64,000 nucleotides of DNA from Eubacterium saphenum ATCC 49989 (GTDB lineage Bacteria > Bacillota > Clostridia > Peptostreptococcales > Anaerovoracaceae). The stretch spans positions 431,824-495,823 of the forward strand of contig GG688422.1 of the NCBI GenBank assembly GCA_000161975.1, in the 5' to 3' direction. Shown piece by piece: positions 17,883-25,224 of the stretch. How positions within the stretch are numbered: position 1 is the stretch's first letter; each line of letters opens with the position of its first letter. The translations under genes and the position numbers were made by a program. The notes below the pieces were generated by a model. The model searched no databases, was not told where the DNA came from, and saw only the letters and a program-made list of their open reading frames with translations.

Positions 17883-18142
17883 TTATTTACTTTTGTTATT
17901 GCTTCGTTTATATTTAAGATATGCAAGTATCAAGGTCCAAACAAAAGCTCCAGCAGTAGATAATAAAGCAAGAATAAACACCTCTCTTGCCACATATTTA
18001 AATGAAAACTCACCGAGCCCATTACCAAGAAATGCAACTATTAGCACAACAAATAAAGCCCCAATGTCCATGAAAAAATCATCATAACCCATTGATCTAA
18101 ACCATCTCTAAGATTAAATTTGTACTTATCCTTATCTGACAT
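17883..18142 (-). pseudogene. Small two-helix membrane protein, paralogue B', with a 1-base frameshift
   Basis: A good start (AGGAGATTAAAA then ATG at 18142) opens MSDKDKYKFNLRD...QWVMMIF, matching the N-terminus of paralogue B, but this frame leaves the family after IF. The matching second half (FMDIGALFVVLIVAF...ILAYLKYKRSNNKSK) is in another frame. The switch falls in a run of six T (A at 18073-18078 on the + strand); one more base would restore a full-length 86-residue protein. It is either a pseudogene, a phase-variable gene or a base-calling error. The second-half frame alone is open from 18092. Confidence 0.75.
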
Positions 18143-18150
18143 TTTTAATC

Positions 18151-18283
18151 TCCTGATCTCCAGTGATATATCCGCCATCTCACTTCAATTGCCTTCCTCA
18201 ATCTCATTATACTACTATTCTTCTAAAAATTATGTTTTTTTATGAATATAATATTCGTAAAATCTCATATTTACGTGCAATTT
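18151..18283. repeat. Upstream region repeat, copy 1 (of 2)
   Basis: About 133 bases upstream of paralogue B' recur at 18721-18854 upstream of paralogue A'. The best-conserved part is TTCTAAAAATTATGTTTTTT followed by TATGAATATAATATTCGTAA. It includes the palindrome GAATATAATATTC (18244-18256) and a TATAAT-like -10 for the minus strand (18206-18211). This accounts for most of the gene-free stretch 18143-18466. Confidence 0.8.
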
Positions 18284-18397
18284 ATTATCGTTTCTTTTCT
18301 ATTAATATTTAACTCATCATGGTAATTTTCATACCTAGAGTAATAGACTATATTAGTTCCCTTTAAGCAGTTTGTAATTGCCTTTAACTTACAGAAC

Positions 18398-18441
18398 AAA
18401 AAAAAATCTCCTTCTGCTGCTGTAGCTTGAAGGAGATTTTT
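18398..18441 (-). terminator. Terminator after paralogue A'
   Basis: On the minus strand AATCTCCTT pairs with AAGGAGATT, followed by a run of nine T. It closely resembles the hairpin at 17050-17087. Confidence 0.85.
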
Positions 18442-18466
18442 AATGTATACTCTTTATTTTTTCTTC

Positions 18467-18712
18467 TTAATCTTCTTCCCTTTTAATTTCAGTTCTATAA
18501 TATGCATATGCTATTAACAGTAGAAGAACAACCAAGACTAACGTAGAATACACACTATCAACTACAAACTCTTTAAGATTAAAAGATCCATGTCTGGCAT
18601 ATTGTCGTATAAAATCAGTAATTATAAACCCCACAAGAGCAACTATTATGCGCCAGTTACTCACAAACTTTAAATCCGACCATCCAAACTTCCTTTTTTT
18701 ATCGTTTAACAT
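18467..18712 (-). CDS. Small two-helix membrane protein, paralogue A'
   Basis: From the ATG at 18712 (after CAGGAGCTTGAAA) the protein of 81 residues begins MLNDKKRKFGWSDLKF, has two hydrophobic segments and ends YYRTEIKREED. It is a clear paralogue of the gene at 17148. Its tail is a few residues shorter because a stop follows EED where A reads on. Function unknown. Confidence 0.75.
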   Translation of the reverse strand: MLNDKKRKFGWSDLKFVSNWRIIVALVGFIITDFIRQYARHGSFNLKEFVVDSVYSTLVLVVLLLLIAYAYYRTEIKREED

Positions 18713-18720
18713 TTTCAAGC

Positions 18721-18854
18721 TCCTGATCCCGAGTTGCATATCCGCCGTCTCACTTCAATTGCCTTCTTTAATTTAATTGTAGCACAACCCTTCTAAAAAT
18801 TATGTTTTTTTATGAATATAATATTCGTAAAAACTCATATTTTCATGCGATTTA
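18721..18854. repeat. Upstream region repeat, copy 2 (of 2)
   Basis: This is the second copy of the sequence described at 18151-18283, with the palindrome GAATATAATATTC at 18814-18826 and a TACAAT-like -10 on the minus strand. Duplicated promoter and gene together point to a segmental duplication. Confidence 0.8.
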
Positions 18855-18894
18855 ACATCCCTGAATGCAGGCGTTTTATTGACTAACTAAAAAA

Positions 18895-18923
18895 TTGCTG
18901 TGCTTCTGCAGATATGGTAAAAT
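18895..18923 (+). promoter_or_regulatory. Promoter of the secreted protein gene at 18976
   Basis: TTGCTG and TAAAAT are separated by 17 bases, about 50 bases upstream of the ATG at 18976. Confidence 0.55.
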
Positions 18924-18975
18924 TGTTACTCGTAAGAAGTCTTATTAACTTTTTAAAGGAATGGAGAGTTTTGTT

Positions 18976-19752
18976 ATGAAAAAGTATGTAGTTGCGACGA
19001 TATTATTGATAGCCGTTTTAGCCGGCAGCTTCAAGATTGTGATGTACATGGGTGAAAAAAGCTTGAACCAAAAAAAGCCTGTAGCTACAACCAGTACCAA
19101 TACTGACGGTAAGATAACCGGTATAGTGACGAGCAAGGAAATGCCTGCGGCTCTCGGGCAGTGGGGAGAAATTTACGTGTACAGCCCTCTGGACAAGAAG
19201 ACCCACAAGGCATATTTAAGGGTAACCGCCATAAATACGGATAAAACAGCTACAAAAACCATATTGGATAACTATAACAGAATAAACGGTGCAACAAACC
19301 AGGTGCCGAAGCTTACAAACAAGCAGATAAGATATGCTACGATGAAATACCAAGTACACTTTCCTGCGAACTTCCCTGCCAAGGGGAAAAAGGATATGGC
19401 GCAAAAAATAATCTTCTCCGTTACATCAAACTCCGGTGACGGTATAGCCTACAAAAAAACACTTTATAAAAACCTAATAACCTTTGATGTTACGGAATTC
19501 ACGCCTGAAAATATAGATAAAACTACAGAAAAAGTAAACAAGCAGAGTAAGGCAAAAAGCGACATGGTCGGTAACCAGCAGGGGAATTCAAAAAACTCTA
19601 CGACATTTACTACAATGTCCGTAACCCCGGGAAAAACATTTAGCGGTACCGCAATATTCTCTCTACCTGCAGCAGGCCACGATCCGTTTATGTTTAAAAC
19701 CCTATATTTCAATAACGCAAAACAAAACGAAGCCTTCTTCAAGGTGGACTAG
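18976..19752 (+). CDS. Secreted or membrane-anchored protein of unknown function
   Basis: The 258-residue protein starts with a signal-anchor (MKKYVVATILLIAVLAGSFKI) and no lipobox cysteine, then a threonine/lysine-rich extracellular part. Internal segments such as WGEIYVYSPLDKKTHKAYLRV, and near the end MSVTPGKTFSGTAIFSLPA, look like beta-sandwich domains of the DUF4352 kind, but I cannot assign a family with confidence. The ATG at 18976 follows GGAGAG; an ATG at 18961 would overlap that site. It converges on the CHAP protein gene with only four bases between stops. Confidence 0.75.
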   Translation: MKKYVVATILLIAVLAGSFKIVMYMGEKSLNQKKPVATTSTNTDGKITGIVTSKEMPAALGQWGEIYVYSPLDKKTHKAYLRVTAINTDKTATKTILDNYNRINGATNQVPKLTNKQIRYATMKYQVHFPANFPAKGKKDMAQKIIFSVTSNSGDGIAYKKTLYKNLITFDVTEFTPENIDKTTEKVNKQSKAKSDMVGNQQGNSKNSTTFTTMSVTPGKTFSGTAIFSLPAAGHDPFMFKTLYFNNAKQNEAFFKVD

Positions 19753-19756
19753 GAGG

Positions 19757-21955
19757 TTATATATTCACAGGCTTTGAATGCTTGCTGAAAATTGTTCTCC
19801 CTTCAAATGATTGCACGGCTACTATCTTATAGTAGCCTTTTTTTATCTGACTGTACGGTTTTAAAATATACCTGCTTGCATCGCCCTTGCATTCTGCAAT
19901 CTTCTCGTATAGCCCCTTTTTCTTGGGCGAGTACATCACTATGACCTTATCTACGCCATTTAACTTATCCCAAGTCAAAATTACCTGCCTGTTAATGATG
20001 TCATAGACTGCTTTAAGGTTATAATGTAAATATGGATGAGGGAGCTGTACCATATAGCCTTCGAGATTGGTATCATATGCTGCGTTTTTAAGTAACGAAT
20101 TTTTCCCGATATCAAAATACGTAAACTCATTGGTTTCCGTGTTTTGCGGGAATTTAGAAGCCCATAGCTTTTTAGGCACAACGCCCTTGTCTTTGTACAA
20201 CCATCTGAACTTATGTTCGTGGTTTTCTGAATTCGAAGCCCCGACCCATGTCTTAAGTTTCGCTGACTTTGCCGCCTTTTGCATATCCTCAATATCGGTT
20301 TTACTGTTTGCCGCTGCAAGTCTTCCGCCTCTCGCTAAAGCTCTTGCAAGCGCCTGCTTTACATTGGTTTTTTCCTTATATACTTCGTATTTATATCCCC
20401 TTGAAACTATGGTTTTTACAGGATACTTCTTAGGAACGTCAGGTTTTTCAGAAACCTTAATGTCTGCGGTCTGCATTTTAAATGCTTCTCCCTTATGAGA
20501 ATAAGGATATACATACGCCCTATAGGTGCCGCTTCCTCTTGCTACAAAATCAAAGCTCCTATCCTGCGTGAGCCCTGTTGCTACAACATCTGTGGATTTT
20601 CCCTTCCTACGTATCACCTTAACAGCATACCCCGATGCCTTGCTGTCATTCCATTTTAACGTTACGACCTGTCCCTTGCCGAGACCTTTTTCATCGCTCT
20701 TAATCGAAAACTTGGAGCCACCCTTCTTCCTATTCGCTACAAAGAAATCATGTTGTACCGCCTCATGTTCCTTGCCATTTACATTTGCAAATATTCTGAG
20801 CGCATATTCCCCCTTTGCAAAACTTGGGAGCGTAAACTGCACCCTATCGCCTAAAGTTACCTGCTTTCTACCTACAGGTATGTTCTTTTCAAGTCTCACC
20901 CTGCCGTCGCCGTAATAAAGGACACACCTTAGTGATTTGATCGCCTTTTTTTCAGATGTTATGCTACCGTCCACTCTTATGCCCTTATCCGATACCAACA
21001 CGGATGGCAAATCTTTTATGTTTACTTTTAAAAATTTCGGGATAGGTCTTCTTCGCTTAGGGATGTATCTAAATTCCGCTTTTTTAATGACGTATTTACC
21101 ATTTCGCGCCTTGTATTCTATTTTGTAAATCCCGGGCTGAAGATTGAACTTCTTGGTATTTAACTTGCCGTTTGCAGTTCCCTTTGAAAATAGCTTTCTT
21201 CCTCTCCTATATATGTTGATCTCGTTCCAGGCTGCATTCTTTGCTGAAATGCTCATGCTCAAAAGCGAATTCGCATAATACTTCTTATTTGCTACGCTTC
21301 CTTTAATATTCTTCGGCGAAGACTGACTCACCGCATGATCCGGCACGTGAATAAACCCCTTAAGTCCTTCTCCCCAAGGGTGTTCTCCATAGTCGAAGTT
21401 TACGTTCTTAGGCTTTACCTTACTGGTTTTCCAGCCTGATTTTGAATATATGGGCTTCCCGTCCACCACCTTTTCCACTATCGATACATGAGTAGAAAAA
21501 CATGCTATGTCACCGGCCATCGGCGTATCCGTAGCCACAAAATAATTTCCTTGCTTATTTATCTGCCACCACCTTCCGGCATCCCACCTAAAGGCTTTTA
21601 AAAACGAACTCTTCCAGCGTTCACTAATTCTGCCGTAGGCATACCACGTGCAGTTTCCCGTGATATACATACCGGACTTCATTTTTTTGAATGTGGGAGC
21701 GTAATCCGGATAGTAGACATTTCTTTTCGTGAAATACCATTTCGCTCCCGGCTTATGCGGGAGGGGCCCTTTATTTCTAATATCCTTATCATATTCTGCG
21801 TTATTTATATCCGATTTCTTAAAAGTCTTGTCTACGTTGGATTTTATCGCTTTACTCACGCCTTCAGGCAATGCGCTTGCAATAAACGGTGCACCGAACA
21901 AGGCAACCACAAGCACTGCTACCAATATATATCTATGGATTATTTTCTTAAACAT
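19757..21955 (-). CDS. Secreted CHAP-domain protein with C-type-lectin-like and Fn3-like domains
   Basis: The protein of about 732 residues starts with a signal peptide (start at 21955 after AGAGGAAACG). A CHAP amidase/peptidase domain follows at about 85-205: catalytic Cys in GNCTWYAYGR and His in STHVSIVEKV. Beta-sandwich segments come next (about 215-520). Near 535-655 lies a C-type-lectin-like fold (RGGRLAAANSKTDIEDMQ, WVGASNSEN, FRWLYKD) without the usual disulphide cysteines. An Fn3-like tail ends the protein. CHAP domains cleave peptidoglycan cross-bridges or stem peptides; the lectin-like part may aid binding. No LPXTG is visible. It lies 14 bases after the threonine aldolase gene on the same strand. 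Confidence 0.85.
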   Translation of the reverse strand: MFKKIIHRYILVAVLVVALFGAPFIASALPEGVSKAIKSNVDKTFKKSDINNAEYDKDIRNKGPLPHKPGAKWYFTKRNVYYPDYAPTFKKMKSGMYITGNCTWYAYGRISERWKSSFLKAFRWDAGRWWQINKQGNYFVATDTPMAGDIACFSTHVSIVEKVVDGKPIYSKSGWKTSKVKPKNVNFDYGEHPWGEGLKGFIHVPDHAVSQSSPKNIKGSVANKKYYANSLLSMSISAKNAAWNEINIYRRGRKLFSKGTANGKLNTKKFNLQPGIYKIEYKARNGKYVIKKAEFRYIPKRRRPIPKFLKVNIKDLPSVLVSDKGIRVDGSITSEKKAIKSLRCVLYYGDGRVRLEKNIPVGRKQVTLGDRVQFTLPSFAKGEYALRIFANVNGKEHEAVQHDFFVANRKKGGSKFSIKSDEKGLGKGQVVTLKWNDSKASGYAVKVIRRKGKSTDVVATGLTQDRSFDFVARGSGTYRAYVYPYSHKGEAFKMQTADIKVSEKPDVPKKYPVKTIVSRGYKYEVYKEKTNVKQALARALARGGRLAAANSKTDIEDMQKAAKSAKLKTWVGASNSENHEHKFRWLYKDKGVVPKKLWASKFPQNTETNEFTYFDIGKNSLLKNAAYDTNLEGYMVQLPHPYLHYNLKAVYDIINRQVILTWDKLNGVDKVIVMYSPKKKGLYEKIAECKGDASRYILKPYSQIKKGYYKIVAVQSFEGRTIFSKHSKPVNI

Positions 21956-21969
21956 CGTTTCCTCTATCA

Positions 21970-22986
21970 CTAACTTATGAGTTTTAAGAATTCATCTACA
22001 TCTTCCTGCGTGCTTGACCACGAAGTAACCAACCTTATGGATTTTCTTCCATCGTTATAATCACGCCAAGGCTCAAACATAACTTCCTTAGAAAGTTTGT
22101 CTACAAGCTCGTCACTGAATATAGGGAATATAAGGTTACTCTGCGGAGGCACATCAAAGTCAAATCCACGCTTTGCTATACCGTCTGCAAGTGCTTCGGC
22201 AAGCTCATTCGCCTTCCTTCCGAGCTTAAAATACAGATCATCTTTAAGTATCGCATCAAATTGCACGCCGAGCAGCCTGCCCTTTGCAAGAATGGCTCCT
22301 CGCTGCTTTAGTAAACACCTCGTATCTTCTTTAAGGTCATCGTTTAAAATGCAAAGTGCTTCTCCAAAAAGAATTCCACATTTGGTGCCGCCCAGATAAA
22401 ATGCATCGCTTATAGCCGCAATATCTGTAAGCTCTACATCGTTGCCTGCGCATCCCAAAGCCATCGGTAGCCTCGCACCGTCTAAGTATATCCAAAGATT
22501 ATATTTGTCACAAGTCTTCCTCAAATCATAGAGCTCCTTTTTTGTATAGTAAAGCCCTGTCTCTGTAAGATTTGAAATGTAGATGATCTTAGGTAATACC
22601 CAATGCTCATCCTCTCTCATGGCTATCACTTCTTCAATATCGCCGGGTCTCAATTTGCCGTCAGGCGTTTTGCAATGAATCACCTTATGTCCTGTAGCCT
22701 CGATAGCTCCAGCTTCATGAACACAAATATGTCCCGTTTCAGGTGCTATAACCGCATGGTGCGGTCTCAAAAACGATGCCAACGCCGCCAGATTTGTTTG
22801 CGTACCCGCCATAAGAAAATGCACATCCATATTTTCCGTTTCAAATAGCTTTCGAATCGTATCGGCAGCCTTTTCACAATATGGATCAATACAATATCCG
22901 TCGGTGTTTTCCATGTTTGTATCATTAAGCGCCTTCAAAACCGAAGGATGTGCACCGCACGAATAATCATTTTTAAGAAAAATCAT
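21970..22986 (-). CDS. Low-specificity threonine aldolase (beta-eliminating lyase fold)
   Basis: The 338-residue PLP enzyme has the threonine-aldolase layout: FLKNDYSCGAHPSVLKAL at the start, FLMAGTQTNLAAL, the HICVHEAGAIEATGHKV segment, DGARLPMAL and the PLP lysine in LGGTKCG. It splits threonine or allo-threonine into glycine and acetaldehyde. AGGAGG lies before the ATG at 22986. The neighbouring CHAP gene is unrelated in function. Confidence 0.9.
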   Translation of the reverse strand: MIFLKNDYSCGAHPSVLKALNDTNMENTDGYCIDPYCEKAADTIRKLFETENMDVHFLMAGTQTNLAALASFLRPHHAVIAPETGHICVHEAGAIEATGHKVIHCKTPDGKLRPGDIEEVIAMREDEHWVLPKIIYISNLTETGLYYTKKELYDLRKTCDKYNLWIYLDGARLPMALGCAGNDVELTDIAAISDAFYLGGTKCGILFGEALCILNDDLKEDTRCLLKQRGAILAKGRLLGVQFDAILKDDLYFKLGRKANELAEALADGIAKRGFDFDVPPQSNLIFPIFSDELVDKLSKEVMFEPWRDYNDGRKSIRLVTSWSSTQEDVDEFLKLIS

Positions 22987-23144
22987 AGAAAACCTCCTCT
23001 CGCTTCATTTGTAAACAATTATACAAAACAAATCCTAATATATCAACCTTCGCCCCTCTTGCTTTACAAATAAAAAGCCCCACCAACTATAAACGCCCCG
23101 GCAAACCACAAATGAAAACCGCCATATGTGATTACTACAAACAC

Positions 23145-23166
23145 AAAAAGCCCCGAAGGGGCTTTT
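23145..23166 (-). terminator. Terminator after the BspA-like gene
   Basis: AAAAGCCCC, loop TTC, GGGGCTTTT on the minus strand, followed by TTGTG; it lies 31 bases after the stop of the gene at 23198. Confidence 0.9.
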
Positions 23167-23197
23167 CACATGTTTTAATAAATCGTAATATACTTCG

Positions 23198-25171
23198 CTA
23201 TTTAACCACTTTCTCCGTCACAATGCCATAGTATTTTTTATCCTTTATCTTCTTAAAGGCACTGAATATCAAACGATATTTACCCTTCTTAGGTAACTTG
23301 ATACTTCCTACCATGAATTTTTTAAGCTTCTTCTTGCCTGCCTTAAGCTTTATCTTCTTTACCTTGCCTTTTATTACTATCTTAACCTCATAGCCGCTTG
23401 CTATCTTTATCTTACGGAGCTTAAGCTTTAGGGTATATACCTTTACCTTTTTCTTCTTTACTACCTTAGTACCTGCCTTTATCTTAGCTGAAAGCTTCGG
23501 TGCTACAAGCGTAAATGCATAACTTGCATTATATTCAAACACTCCTGCATCTTCAACATCACCATCTTGATAAAGCGCAGTTAGATTAATCTTCATAAAC
23601 TTGTTCATCTTAATGCCGCCTACTTTTATAACTCCTTTACCATTTTTAAGAGTCTTAACATCCTTAGCAGCTACCACCTTCGTAACAGGTTTACCCGCTT
23701 TACCTACAGGTGTTACCACCGCTTTATACTTATTTGCAGTGGACATCTTGTTAAACTCAAGAGCTAAAACGCCTATTTTTACAGGTCTTGCAGTTACTTT
23801 CTTATTCTTAGGTGAATTTGCCCATAGAGCATATATTGACATATCCTTACCTATAAAGGTATGCTCTCCAAAATCAACCGTTCCCGAATCTGCGTTCGTT
23901 GCCCAGCCAAGAAACCTGTCGCCTTCACGCGTAGGAGCTTCAGCAGGTGCTTTTCCGCCGCCGTCCTGGAAATTCTTGCCTTTTTCTACAAGCTCATGGT
24001 TCACCCATGCCTCTTTGTCTCCGCCATTCTTATCAAAGGTCACGCCTGCATACTTATCCTTCCTGTAGATATGATATACAACTTCCTTATCTCCATCCTT
24101 ATTTACTTCATATTTATCCTTTAAATTTACTTTCTCATTTTCAATGCTTACAGAACTTCCCTTTTTTAGTTTCACTATTTTAAAGTCTTTATCCACTTCA
24201 TTGATAGACGTTTTAAGCCCTTTAGGAGTTTTTAAATATTCCAGATCCCCGCAATAAGAGAACATAGCCTTTGTATAATCAGAATTATTTATCAATTCCT
24301 CCTTCAAATTCCAATTGCTAAGATTTGCTTTTTTGATTCCGGACTTAAAAAACATACTGTCCATATCGTCTACCTTTGATACATCCCACTTTGATACATC
24401 AAGGTTTGCACTCTCCGCTCCGACAAACATACCTGCCATATTGGTCACCTTCGATGTGTTCCATTTCGATACATCGGGATTTGCACTGCTTGCATCATAG
24501 AAGGCACTGCCCATATCAGTAACATTTGCGGTATTCCAGTTCGATACATCGGGCTTTGCATTGCTCGCCCGGTAAAACATATATGATATATCCTTCACAT
24601 TTGTCATATCCCAATTTGATACATCCGGATTTGCCTTCTTGGTCATGGAAAACATTCCCTCCATGTCAGTGACATTCTCTGTATTTAGCTTATTACAACC
24701 ATTGATATCACCTTTAAAACGGCTGAATAAACCGACGCTATCTTCAGGAAGGTATATCTGCTTTGTATTTCGGAAATTAATGTCTTTTACATCGGCATTC
24801 TCCCAGCTAATCTCATCCGCAACATAGCTACCACCTAATGCCTTTACCATCTCAATCCACTTATCTCGCTCTACCTTCATGTCGGCTGACTCATCCGTTG
24901 CCGTCACGTTAACATTCTTTTCGCCATCCAATGTCGCCTTAACATTGCCCGACTCATTCAAATTGAACGTTTGCACACGCTTGCTTCTTGCCTTGTTTAT
25001 CTTTGCGTCTTCCTTGCCGGCTTTTGCCTTGGAAACGGCTGCATGCTTGCCTTCCTTATCTGCTTTACCGTCTGTCGCAAAGGTTGGCACAATGCCCGTC
25101 ACTGCCAGCATCATGCTGAGCACCATTGCAAATACCTTAAAGGCTACCTTTCTCATTCTGAGCTTTTCCAC
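23198..25171 (-). CDS. BspA-like surface protein (DUF285 repeats plus InlB B-repeat)
   Basis: The 657-residue secreted protein begins with a signal peptide ending near FATDG. Residues about 110-310 are BspA-type DUF285 repeats (NVTDMEGMFSMTKKANPDVSNWD and several like it), which mediate adhesion in oral anaerobes. An InlB/Listeria-Bacteroides B-repeat follows (VTFDKNGGDKEAW to YALW, about 375-450). The C-terminus is a strongly basic beta-rich module (KVKKIKLKAGKKKLKKF, FKKIKDKKYYGIVTEK) shared with the genes at 62282 and 63924. There is no LPXTG. Translation starts at GTG 25171 after AGGAGGTAAAA. It follows the transglutaminase-like gene by 53 bases on the same strand. Confidence 0.9.
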   Translation of the reverse strand: MEKLRMRKVAFKVFAMVLSMMLAVTGIVPTFATDGKADKEGKHAAVSKAKAGKEDAKINKARSKRVQTFNLNESGNVKATLDGEKNVNVTATDESADMKVERDKWIEMVKALGGSYVADEISWENADVKDINFRNTKQIYLPEDSVGLFSRFKGDINGCNKLNTENVTDMEGMFSMTKKANPDVSNWDMTNVKDISYMFYRASNAKPDVSNWNTANVTDMGSAFYDASSANPDVSKWNTSKVTNMAGMFVGAESANLDVSKWDVSKVDDMDSMFFKSGIKKANLSNWNLKEELINNSDYTKAMFSYCGDLEYLKTPKGLKTSINEVDKDFKIVKLKKGSSVSIENEKVNLKDKYEVNKDGDKEVVYHIYRKDKYAGVTFDKNGGDKEAWVNHELVEKGKNFQDGGGKAPAEAPTREGDRFLGWATNADSGTVDFGEHTFIGKDMSIYALWANSPKNKKVTARPVKIGVLALEFNKMSTANKYKAVVTPVGKAGKPVTKVVAAKDVKTLKNGKGVIKVGGIKMNKFMKINLTALYQDGDVEDAGVFEYNASYAFTLVAPKLSAKIKAGTKVVKKKKVKVYTLKLKLRKIKIASGYEVKIVIKGKVKKIKLKAGKKKLKKFMVGSIKLPKKGKYRLIFSAFKKIKDKKYYGIVTEKVVK

Positions 25172-25224
25172 TTTTACCTCCTAACAACTCTTGAAATTTC
25201 ACTATATGTAATGCATATAACCAA

